A stretch of 43,828 nt of DNA from Oscillospiraceae bacterium (GTDB lineage Bacteria > Bacillota > Clostridia > Oscillospirales > UBA929), in the NCBI GenBank assembly GCA_031254575.1, contig JAIRUE010000003.1:1-43828 (forward strand). The letters run 5' to 3'. Positions within the stretch are counted from its first letter, which is position 1, and each line of letters begins with the position of its first letter. Position numbers and translations under genes: made by a program. Of this stretch, positions 36,588 through 43,828 are shown in pieces. The notes under the pieces were generated by a model that saw only the letters and a list, made by a program, of their open reading frames with translations, ran no database searches and was not told the DNA's origin.

Positions 36588-37955
36588 GTGCTGCCAATGC
36601 CGCTGATCCCGCCGCTTGACCGGAACCGCCAAACGCCTCTATATGAGCAGATTTACCGTTATTTACGGGCGCAGATAGAAAACGGCGCGCTCAAATCGGA
36701 GGAAGCCCTGCCCTCACGCCGTATGATGGCGGCGCTTTGCGGCGTTTCCACGACGACGGTATGGAACGCGTATGAGCAGCTGGCGGCGGAGGGCTACATT
36801 GCCGCAAAACCCAAAAGCGGGACATATGTCGAAGGCCCGGAACGGAATTTTACGCCCGTTACCGAAACGGGCGAGGCTCCGCCGGAGGAGAATAAACCTC
36901 CGCCTGTCCGGTACGACTGCCGGTTCGGGCGGATCGACGAGTCAGCTTTCCCTCATAAGCTCTGGCACGCGCACCAGCAGGCCGCGCTGCGGCTGCCGGA
37001 GGTGCTGCAGCGGGGCGATCCGCAGGGGGAACTCTTCCTGCGCAGGGAAATCTGCGGGATTCTGAACAGACTGCGCGGTGTGGAAGCCGATCCGTCAGCC
37101 GTTATCATTGGCGCGGGTTTGGAATGGCTGATCCTGGCTCTCCTTCCCCTATTCCCGGAGACCGCGCGGTTCGGCATGGAGGACCCCGGGTACACGCCAT
37201 ACCGGAAACTGCTGGACGCATATGGGCGCAAAACGCTCACTGTCCCATCCGGCAGCGGGGCGGAGCGTCTGTATGACCTTCAACCAGACATCCTATACCT
37301 TCAGCCGTCGCACCGTTTCCCGCTGGGCGGCGTGCTTCCGGCCAAAAAGAGGCAGGAACTGCTACAATGGGCAGGCAAAACGGGCGGGATAATCCTTGAG
37401 GACGACTACGACAGCGAACTGCGTTACCGCGGACTTCCCATACAACCTCTACAGAGCATGGACCGCGACGGGCGCGTCGTCTATCTGGGGTCGTTTTCAG
37501 GCAGTTTTTCCCCCGCCCTGCGGATCGGTTACATGATACTACCCCCCGGGTTGGAGGAGCGGCGGCGTCATACCGGTCATCCGTCCTGCCCTGTATCCGT
37601 TCCCGACCAACTGGCGCTGGCCTCTTTTATACAGGAGGGACGGCTGGAAAGACACATCGCCCGGATGCGCACCCTCTACCGTCGCCGCCGGGAACGCCTG
37701 CTGGAACTGTTCAAACGCCTGGAACCGGACGTTACAGCGGAAGATGACGGCGCGGGGCTGTTCCTACGGCTGTCTTTGGCTATACCGGAGGAGCGGGCGC
37801 TCACCCTCGCCCTGGAAGCAGGCGTCCGTTTGACGGGTATATCGCAGTTTTATGAGGGCACCGGGGAAAAAACCCGCGTTCTGTTTGGCTATGGAGGATT
37901 GAGTGACGACTGTTTACCCGAAGTCACGGGGCTTTTAGCGCGGGCCTGGGCATAG
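36588..37955 (+). CDS. MocR/PdxR-type GntR-HTH + aminotransferase-fold transcriptional regulator
   Basis: LYEQIYRYLRAQIENGAL...LPSRRMMAALCGVSTTTVWNAYEQLAAEGYIAAKPKSGTYV, then EDDYDSELRYRG and SFSGSFSPALRIGYMILP. Confidence 0.92.
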   Translation: MLPMPLIPPLDRNRQTPLYEQIYRYLRAQIENGALKSEEALPSRRMMAALCGVSTTTVWNAYEQLAAEGYIAAKPKSGTYVEGPERNFTPVTETGEAPPEENKPPPVRYDCRFGRIDESAFPHKLWHAHQQAALRLPEVLQRGDPQGELFLRREICGILNRLRGVEADPSAVIIGAGLEWLILALLPLFPETARFGMEDPGYTPYRKLLDAYGRKTLTVPSGSGAERLYDLQPDILYLQPSHRFPLGGVLPAKKRQELLQWAGKTGGIILEDDYDSELRYRGLPIQPLQSMDRDGRVVYLGSFSGSFSPALRIGYMILPPGLEERRRHTGHPSCPVSVPDQLALASFIQEGRLERHIARMRTLYRRRRERLLELFKRLEPDVTAEDDGAGLFLRLSLAIPEERALTLALEAGVRLTGISQFYEGTGEKTRVLFGYGGLSDDCLPEVTGLLARAWA

Positions 37956-37961
37956 AAGTAA

Positions 37962-37984
37962 AATTTCAAAAAAAATTTGAAATT
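37962..37984. repeat. AT-only inverted repeat just after the MocR gene
   Basis: AATTTCAAA-AAAAA-TTTGAAATT. Confidence 0.6.
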
Positions 37985-38041
37985 CTATATACAAACATAC
38001 CAATATATGATAGTATAGGTGCTGTTACTGCACCGATGAAA

Positions 38042-38196
38042 TGTGGAAAATGCACGAAGGCGCGGAAATCAGAGGAAATCGGCCCGGCAATATCCTGTGG
38101 AAAAATAAGTGGGTTTAGAGGAGTTTTCAACAGGAAAAACAAGGATTTATTGTTTGACACGTTTATATTTTGCACATTTGAACATTTTGTGGATAA
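38042..38196. other. DnaA-box cluster (candidate oriC or DnaA-binding locus)
   Basis: TGTGGAAAA 38042-38050, TGTGGAAAA 38096-38104, TTTTCAACA 38124-38132, TTTTGCACA 38168-38176, TGTGGATAA 38188-38196 (perfect, = TTATCCACA on -), in an AT-rich intergenic region. Confidence 0.55.
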
Positions 38197-38247
38197 AGGT
38201 TCGTTTTGGGAAGACGCTATTATAAAGAAAAGCGGGAGGTGCGGTCC

Positions 38248-38562
38248 ATGTCGCTGGAGGCGGTGCACGAGGTAGGCGCGGCGCAGAAAAAAGCGGAGGA
38301 AATGCTTGCGGAGCAGGCGCGTAAAGCGCGGCAGCTGATTGCGGAGGCGGAAGCGGAAGGCGTGGTTCTTCTTGCAAAAGTCAAAAAAGAGGCGGCGCAG
38401 AAAACCGTAAGACTGATGGCGGAGGCCGACTCCGAAGCCGACGGCGAATCCGCGACCATTATGAAGAAATCAAGTGAAGACTGCGACGCCCTGCGGGCAT
38501 CCGCGAACGGTAAAATCGGGGATGCTTCCGGCCGTATCGTCGAAAGGATCGTGAACGTCTGA
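38248..38562 (+). CDS. V-type ATPase peripheral-stalk subunit (G/H-like)
   Basis: Coiled-coil Ala/Glu/Lys-rich protein, first gene of the V-ATPase operon; GGGAGG SD. Confidence 0.75.
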   Translation: MSLEAVHEVGAAQKKAEEMLAEQARKARQLIAEAEAEGVVLLAKVKKEAAQKTVRLMAEADSEADGESATIMKKSSEDCDALRASANGKIGDASGRIVERIVNV

Positions 38563-40565
38563 TGGCGATCGTCCGTATGAAACATATCCGTCTGGTGGCG
38601 CTGGAAAGTGACCGCGCGCAGATACTGGAGCTGTTTCAAAGGGTAGGGTGTGTCCAAGTCGATTCGCAGGCGGATAAACTGGCCGATCCGGAATGGACGG
38701 AACTGGTGTCAAAGCCGGAAACGGAACTGGAAGCGGCGCGAAGCGGCGTGGCTGTATTGCGAAACGCTCTTGAGGCCTTGGCCAAATACGCGGATGTGAA
38801 GGAATCCTTTGTCAAAAAGCTCTTTACGGCGCGTCCGGAGATGACGCTCACGGAACTTCAAAAGGAATCCTTCCTTTCGGAGATGACGGTTGCCGCCGGG
38901 GAGATCATGGAAGGGGCGCACCGTATCTCAGCGCTTGCGGCTGAGAAAGGGAGGCTGGAAAACAGCCTTGCCTCTCTGTCCCCGTGGATAAACCTCGACA
39001 TACCGCTGGACTATACCGGGTCGGACGTACTGACATTCAGTGCCGGTCTCTGCCCCCCGTCAGCTGATATAGACGAGATGAAACGTCTTTTGCGGGAGGA
39101 GTCATACGCCGAGGCGTTTCTGGTAAGCCGGACGGAAACGGAGAGCTATGTCGCCGTCCTGTACCATCCGGGCGCGGAGGAGGAGACGGCGGGCATATTG
39201 AAATCCTTCGGTTTCTCGCGGATGGATTTTAAGGATATAACGGGTACGGCCGCGCACAATATCGGGCAGTTGCGCGAGCGGATAAAAGCGGTCGGACGGG
39301 AGACGGAAGAGGCAAAGAAAATACTTTTGGATTATGCGCCAGGCGCCGCCGGCCTGAGACAGGCGTTTGACGCGCTGACGGTGCGCCTGCAGCGCGAGGA
39401 GGCCGCGGAGAGGCTTCTGGTTTCCGGCAAGGTCTTTCTCCTAGAGGGATGGGCGCCGGAAAGCGTCATCCCCTCCCTTGTGAAGATACTGGAACGCTAT
39501 GAATGCGCCTACGAGAGCAGAGATCCCGAACCGGATGAGGAACCTCCGGTCCTGCTGCAGTCAGGGGGACGGTTCCGGAAGATGGTGGAATCCCTTTCGA
39601 TGGTCACCGGGATGTACGCGCTTCCCAAATATCACAACATCGACCCCAACCCGCTGATCGCCCCGTTTTATATTCTCTTCTTCGGCATGATGTACGCCGA
39701 CGTGGCCTACGGGCTGGTTCTCGCGACGCTGGGCTTTTTGGTGACACGGAAAGGCAAACCCAAAGGGATGATGGGCAACGCGTTCCGGCTGATGCAGTAT
39801 TGCGGTCTGTCGGCGGTCGCTTTCGGGTTTGTTTTCGGCGGGTTCTTCTCCGACATCGTCACCGTTCTGGGCAGTACGTTCTTCAACGCCGAGTGGGCGT
39901 TCCCCACGCTGTGGGTCAGCCCGACCGACAGCGCAAACAACGGGCCGATGACGGTCTTGATCTTCTCGCTGGTGCTGGGCGCGATCCAGCTCATCACAGG
40001 CATGGTCATCAAGATGTATATTATGATCCGCGACGGGCATCCCGTCGCCGCCGTGCTGGAAGTCGTGCCGTGGTGGCTGTTCTTCGCCTCCATCGCTCTG
40101 ACCGTCACCGTCGGGGGCACGTACTGGATATTTGCCGGGCTTGTGCTGCTGGTGCTGACGCAGGGGTATTCTAAAAAGGGCGTTTTCGGCAAGCTGTTCG
40201 GAGGGATCACGAAGCTGTATGACATAACCTCCTATCTGTCCGACGTGCTGTCCTATTCGCGGCTGATGGCGCTGGGACTGGCGGGCGGCGTCATTGGCAG
40301 CGTCTTCAACTCACTGGGGGCCATGCCGGCCTCGATCCCCGTGGCCGGGCCGGTTATCTTCCTCGTCATCTTCGCCGCGGGCCATTCTTTCAACTTCGCC
40401 ATCAACATCATCGGCACCTACGTCCACGCCGCGAGGCTGCAATACATAGAGTATTTCTCCAAATTTTACGATTCTCCCGGGGAGCCGTTCAAACCGCTTC
40501 AGGCCGGGACGAAATACGTGGACATCGTGGAACGGGGCGAAACGCCGCAAAAGGCGCAATCATAA
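38562..40565 (+). CDS. ntpI: V-type ATP synthase subunit I
   Basis: Long N-terminal cytosolic domain and C-terminal TM domain; PKYHNIDPNPLIAPFYILFFGMMYADVAYGL. Confidence 0.93.
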   Translation: MAIVRMKHIRLVALESDRAQILELFQRVGCVQVDSQADKLADPEWTELVSKPETELEAARSGVAVLRNALEALAKYADVKESFVKKLFTARPEMTLTELQKESFLSEMTVAAGEIMEGAHRISALAAEKGRLENSLASLSPWINLDIPLDYTGSDVLTFSAGLCPPSADIDEMKRLLREESYAEAFLVSRTETESYVAVLYHPGAEEETAGILKSFGFSRMDFKDITGTAAHNIGQLRERIKAVGRETEEAKKILLDYAPGAAGLRQAFDALTVRLQREEAAERLLVSGKVFLLEGWAPESVIPSLVKILERYECAYESRDPEPDEEPPVLLQSGGRFRKMVESLSMVTGMYALPKYHNIDPNPLIAPFYILFFGMMYADVAYGLVLATLGFLVTRKGKPKGMMGNAFRLMQYCGLSAVAFGFVFGGFFSDIVTVLGSTFFNAEWAFPTLWVSPTDSANNGPMTVLIFSLVLGAIQLITGMVIKMYIMIRDGHPVAAVLEVVPWWLFFASIALTVTVGGTYWIFAGLVLLVLTQGYSKKGVFGKLFGGITKLYDITSYLSDVLSYSRLMALGLAGGVIGSVFNSLGAMPASIPVAGPVIFLVIFAAGHSFNFAINIIGTYVHAARLQYIEYFSKFYDSPGEPFKPLQAGTKYVDIVERGETPQKAQS

Positions 40566-40595
40566 ACGCAAAAAGAAAGAAGGAGTCGGTCAATT

Positions 40596-41102
40596 ATGCC
40601 AGATGTCTTGTTTGGGTTCCTCAACAACGGGTGGGTTCTCGCGATGCTGGGGGCGTCGCTCGCCGTGGGCTTGGCGTGCGTCGGTTCGGCAAAGGGTACG
40701 GGCCTGGTGGGCGAAGCCGCCTCGGGACTGATCAGCGAGGACAACAGCAAATTCGGCAGCCTGCTGGTTTTGCAGGTCATCCCCGGCACGCAGGGCTTGT
40801 ACGGCTTTGTTGTGTGGTTTGTCGCCGCGCTCATCAAAATCCCGGAATTGCTGAACGCGCAGAATCAGGTGATCAACATGGACCAGGGCGCCGCCATTTT
40901 TATGGCCTGCCTGCCCATCGCGCTCGCCGGGATGCTGTCGGCCATCGCGCAGGGCCGCGTCGCGGCCGCCGGCGTGACCATTATCGCCAAGAAGCCGGAG
41001 GCTCAGGGCAACTCGTTTGTCATGTGCATCGTCGTTGAGTTCTACGCCATTATTTCGTTCCTTGCTTCTCTGTTGATGATCTTCAGCATCAGCCCCGTAT
41101 AA
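40596..41102 (+). CDS. ntpK: V-type ATP synthase subunit K (proteolipid, duplicated hairpin)
   Basis: VIPGTQGLYGFVVWF, LSAIAQGRVAAAGVTIIAKKPE, VVEFYAIISF. Confidence 0.95.
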   Translation: MPDVLFGFLNNGWVLAMLGASLAVGLACVGSAKGTGLVGEAASGLISEDNSKFGSLLVLQVIPGTQGLYGFVVWFVAALIKIPELLNAQNQVINMDQGAAIFMACLPIALAGMLSAIAQGRVAAAGVTIIAKKPEAQGNSFVMCIVVEFYAIISFLASLLMIFSISPV

Positions 41103-41123
41103 GTTTGATGGGGAAGTGATTAT

Positions 41124-41741
41124 TTGACCGGCATCGAAAAAATTATAGGCCGCATTGAGGCCGACGCGGCGGCGGAGGCCGGGCGGCTCATGGATGACGC
41201 GCGCGAAAAAGCGGACGGGATCAGGGCGGACTTTCAAAAAAAAGCCGACGCGCTGGCGGCCGAGCTTTTAAGTAAGGGATCGCGCGAGGCTTCCGAGCGC
41301 CGCAAACGCGCCGTGGGCGTGGCCGAGCTGGAAGCGCGGAAAAAACTGCTGGAAGCCAAGCAGGAAATGATCGACAAGGCGTTTGCCGCGGCGGGTGAAA
41401 AATTGGCGGCTCTTTCCAAAAAAGAGCTTATTCCCATCCTGGCCCGGCTGGCCGCCGGCGCGGCGGCGGGCGATGAGGAACTGCTGCTGACCGCCGAAGA
41501 CCGTGAAAGTATCGGGGGCGACGTTGTCAAGACCGCCAACAAACTGCTCAAGGAGTGCGGCAAACCCGCCTCCCTGACCCTTTCGGAGCGCTCTCACGCC
41601 GAGATGGGAGGGGTGGTGCTCTCCGGCGGCGAAGTGGAAGCCAACTGCACATTCAAAACCCTGCTTGAGACGCTGCGCGGCGAGATGGCCGCGGACGTCG
41701 CGGGGCTTTTGTTCGCGCCGGAGGCAGAGCCATGCCAGTAA
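41124..41741 (+). CDS. ntpE: V-type ATP synthase subunit E (TTG start)
   Basis: Operon position; IEKIIGRIEADAAAEAGRLMDDAREKADGI coiled coil and conserved-type C-terminal domain. Confidence 0.85.
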   Translation: MTGIEKIIGRIEADAAAEAGRLMDDAREKADGIRADFQKKADALAAELLSKGSREASERRKRAVGVAELEARKKLLEAKQEMIDKAFAAAGEKLAALSKKELIPILARLAAGAAAGDEELLLTAEDRESIGGDVVKTANKLLKECGKPASLTLSERSHAEMGGVVLSGGEVEANCTFKTLLETLRGEMAADVAGLLFAPEAEPCQ

Positions 41742-42730
41742 GAGACATTGATTTCCTCACCTCGACCATGACCGTCCGCGCGCTGGAACGCACTCTCTTC
41801 GACCGTGAGCGCACGGCCCGCCTGTGCGACGCCCGGAGCGACGAGGAAGTCTTGCGGCTGCTCGCGGAATGCGGCTACGAACTCTCCGGGGCTCTGACGG
41901 CCGGCGGGCTGTATGAAGCGTTGTCCGCGACGCGGACGGCGCTGTACGCGACACTCAGGGACTGGCTGCCGGACGAGGCCGCCGCGATCCTTGACGTGTT
42001 CCGTATACAGGCCGATTATCACAATGTCAAGGTCCTCATCAAGACGGACGGGGAAAAAGACCAGCGTCTGCTGCTGAATATAGGCCGTGTTCCGGCGGGG
42101 GAAATGGCGGAGATCGCGCGGGAGGCCGCTTTTTCAAGGCTGCCCGGCGCGTTGGGAGACGCCGCCCGGTCGGCGCGGGAAACGCTGGCGCGTACGGATG
42201 ATCCGCAGCTTTCAGACTTTTTGCTGGACAGGGCCTGTCTCCGTGAAATGCTGGCGGCGGCGGACGCGTCTCAAAGCGTGTATCTGCTGGGCTATGTGAA
42301 GATATATATCGACAGTTACAATCTGCGTTCTCTGGTGCGCGCGACGCGCATCGGCAAAGGACCGGACTTTCTGCGGCTTGTTTTGGCGCCCGGAGGGAGC
42401 GTCGAGCCGTCCCGCATCGCGGCGGCCCTGCAAGGCGGCGGTTCCCTGGAGGAACTGTTCGCGGGCGGGCCTCTGGCCGCGGCCGCGGCGGCGGGAGTGC
42501 CCGCCGCAAAGGGAGAGGGAAGCCTGACTGCCTTTGAAAAGCAGTGCGATGACGCGCTGATGCAGTACGCGCGCAAGGCGAGGGCCGTGCCGTTCGGAGA
42601 GGCGCCGCTGATCGGTTACCTGCTGGAAAAAGAGGCCGAGATGACGATGCTGCGAACCGTCGTCGGAGGCCGTTTGGGCGGGGTGCCGGTCCACCAAATC
42701 AGGGAAAGGCTGCGTGCCGCCTATGTATAA
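41732..42730 (+). CDS. ntpC: V-type ATP synthase subunit C
   Basis: V-type C/d-like helical protein in operon context: IFRIQADYHNVKVLIK-type motif (VFRIQADYHNVKVLIKT). Confidence 0.88.
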   Translation: MPVRDIDFLTSTMTVRALERTLFDRERTARLCDARSDEEVLRLLAECGYELSGALTAGGLYEALSATRTALYATLRDWLPDEAAAILDVFRIQADYHNVKVLIKTDGEKDQRLLLNIGRVPAGEMAEIAREAAFSRLPGALGDAARSARETLARTDDPQLSDFLLDRACLREMLAAADASQSVYLLGYVKIYIDSYNLRSLVRATRIGKGPDFLRLVLAPGGSVEPSRIAAALQGGGSLEELFAGGPLAAAAAAGVPAAKGEGSLTAFEKQCDDALMQYARKARAVPFGEAPLIGYLLEKEAEMTMLRTVVGGRLGGVPVHQIRERLRAAYV

Positions 42731-43031
42731 GATCGCAGTGCTCGGCGACCGCGACAGCGTTTTGGGATTCCGCGCCATAGGGCTGGAGACGCATTTTGCC
42801 GAAACGCCGGAGGAGGCCGCGCCGGTTTTGCACAAACTGGCCGGCGGGGAAGCCGCTATTATCTATATCACCGAACAGCTGGCCTCGGGCTTGAGCGGGG
42901 AAATCGCCACCTATAAGGAAAAGACGGTTCCCGCCATCATCCCGATCCCGGGCCGGCAAGGCTCGATGGGCATGGGCATGGCCGCGCTGAAAAGCGCGGT
43001 GGAAAGGGCTGTCGGGGCCGATATACTGTAG
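42723..43031 (+). CDS. V-type ATP synthase subunit F
   Basis: MYKIAVLGDRDSVLGFRAIGLETHF; ~100 aa, overlaps the subunit C end. Confidence 0.9.
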   Translation: MYKIAVLGDRDSVLGFRAIGLETHFAETPEEAAPVLHKLAGGEAAIIYITEQLASGLSGEIATYKEKTVPAIIPIPGRQGSMGMGMAALKSAVERAVGADIL

Positions 43032-43085
43032 TTTCGTATGTGGGGTGTGGGGCAAAGCCCCAACGTCTCAGGAAAGGGTGTTCAT

Positions 43086-43828
43086 ATGGGCAAAATCGTT
43101 AAGGTATCGGGACCGCTGGTCGTGGCCGACGGACTGGCCGACGCCAACATGTTCGACGTGGTGCGCGTGGGCGGGCAGCGCCTGATCGGCGAGATCATCG
43201 AAATGCGCGGCGACAAGGCCTCGATTCAGGTCTATGAGGAGACGAGCGGCCTCGGCCCCGGAGACGAGGTCGTGTCGGCCGGCGCGCCGCTGAGCGTTGA
43301 GCTGGGCCCCGGTCTCATCGAGATGATTTATGACGGTATCCAGCGCCCGCTGGAAGAGATCAAGGCCGTCGCGGGCGACGTTATTGACCGCGGTATCGAG
43401 GTGCCGAGCATATCCCGTGACAAAAAATGGACGTTTGTCCCGGCGGTCAAGGCCGGCGACAAGGTACAGGCCGGCGACCTTCTGGGGTCGGTGCAGGAGA
43501 CAGTTGTTGTCGAGCATCGCATCCTTGTGCCAAACGGGGTGCAGGGGACGGTCAAGACCATTGAGAACGGCGACTTCACCGTCACCGAAACCGTTTGCGT
43601 TCTGGAGGATGGCGGGAAGGAAATCCCGCTCACAATGATGCAGAAATGGCCGGTGCGCGTCAGCCGTCCTTATAAGGAAAAAATTCCGCCGAACGTGCCG
43701 ATGCTGACCGGACAGCGCAGTATCGACACACTGTTCCCGATCGCCAAGGGCGGCACGGCCGCCGTCCCCGGCCCGTTCGGGAGCGGCAAGACGGTCGTGC
43801 AGCACCAGCTCGCCAAGTGGAGCGACGT
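43086..43828 (+). CDS. ntpA: V-type ATP synthase catalytic subunit A, partial at right edge
   Basis: MGKIVKVSGPLVVADGLADANMFDVVRVG...GPFGSGKTVVQHQLAKWS (Walker A); frame open to the window end (absent from the supplied track because there is no stop). Confidence 0.96.
   Translation, partial: MGKIVKVSGPLVVADGLADANMFDVVRVGGQRLIGEIIEMRGDKASIQVYEETSGLGPGDEVVSAGAPLSVELGPGLIEMIYDGIQRPLEEIKAVAGDVIDRGIEVPSISRDKKWTFVPAVKAGDKVQAGDLLGSVQETVVVEHRILVPNGVQGTVKTIENGDFTVTETVCVLEDGGKEIPLTMMQKWPVRVSRPYKEKIPPNVPMLTGQRSIDTLFPIAKGGTAAVPGPFGSGKTVVQHQLAKWSD

Noticed and set aside
38154-38182. TTGACA at 38154 as -35 of a V-ATPase promoter
   Set aside because: No acceptable -10 at 16-18 nt spacing (TTTGAA); kept only as part of the AT-rich region
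38036-38275. 79-aa + strand ORF in the AT-rich intergenic region
   Set aside because: No SD, runs through the DnaA-box cluster and the SD/start of the V-ATPase stalk gene, no recognisable protein features
1-43828. CRISPR array, rRNA, prophage or parS sites
   Set aside because: No regularly spaced direct repeats, no rRNA-like sequence, no phage structural genes and no TGTTTCACGTGAAACA noticed by eye

Overview
High-GC Firmicutes-type (clostridial) chromosomal segment. The left ~3.5 kb is a lower-GC accessory remnant: a 5'-truncated MobA/MobL-type relaxase tail, a BlaI/BlaR1-like regulatory pair with a 42-bp palindromic operator candidate, and a decapitated GLUG/SLH surface-protein gene. The rest is mostly housekeeping. 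It holds a zapA-U32-maf-mreC-mreD-mrdA operon, a pyridoxamine-kinase/apbE pair, tRNA-Thr(CGT), parA-parB-serS, an HD-GYP protein, a yaaO/darA/holB/ricT/tatD block, an Alr-like protein, an OFA-type MFS transporter, an LRR-SLH protein with an internal frameshift, pckG, rodA, uxaC, era-recO, an ECF S-component divergent from a MocR/PdxR-type regulator, and a V-type ATPase operon (H/G-I-K-E-C-F-A) that runs off the right edge. The most interesting signal is an AT-rich intergenic region (~37956-38247) with a cluster of DnaA-box-like 9-mers (one perfect, three 8/9, one 7/9). It is a candidate dnaA-distant replication origin or DnaA-binding locus within an ori-proximal-looking gene set. Other notable signals: a long hairpin burying the Shine-Dalgarno of a small-protein gene, a composite palindromic element fused in frame to holB, overlapping divergent promoters between zapA and the pyridoxamine kinase gene, a probable ATT start codon, and an Alr-like protein lacking the expected catalytic tyrosine. 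No CRISPR array was seen. All functional calls are by eye from sequence motifs; no database search was run.
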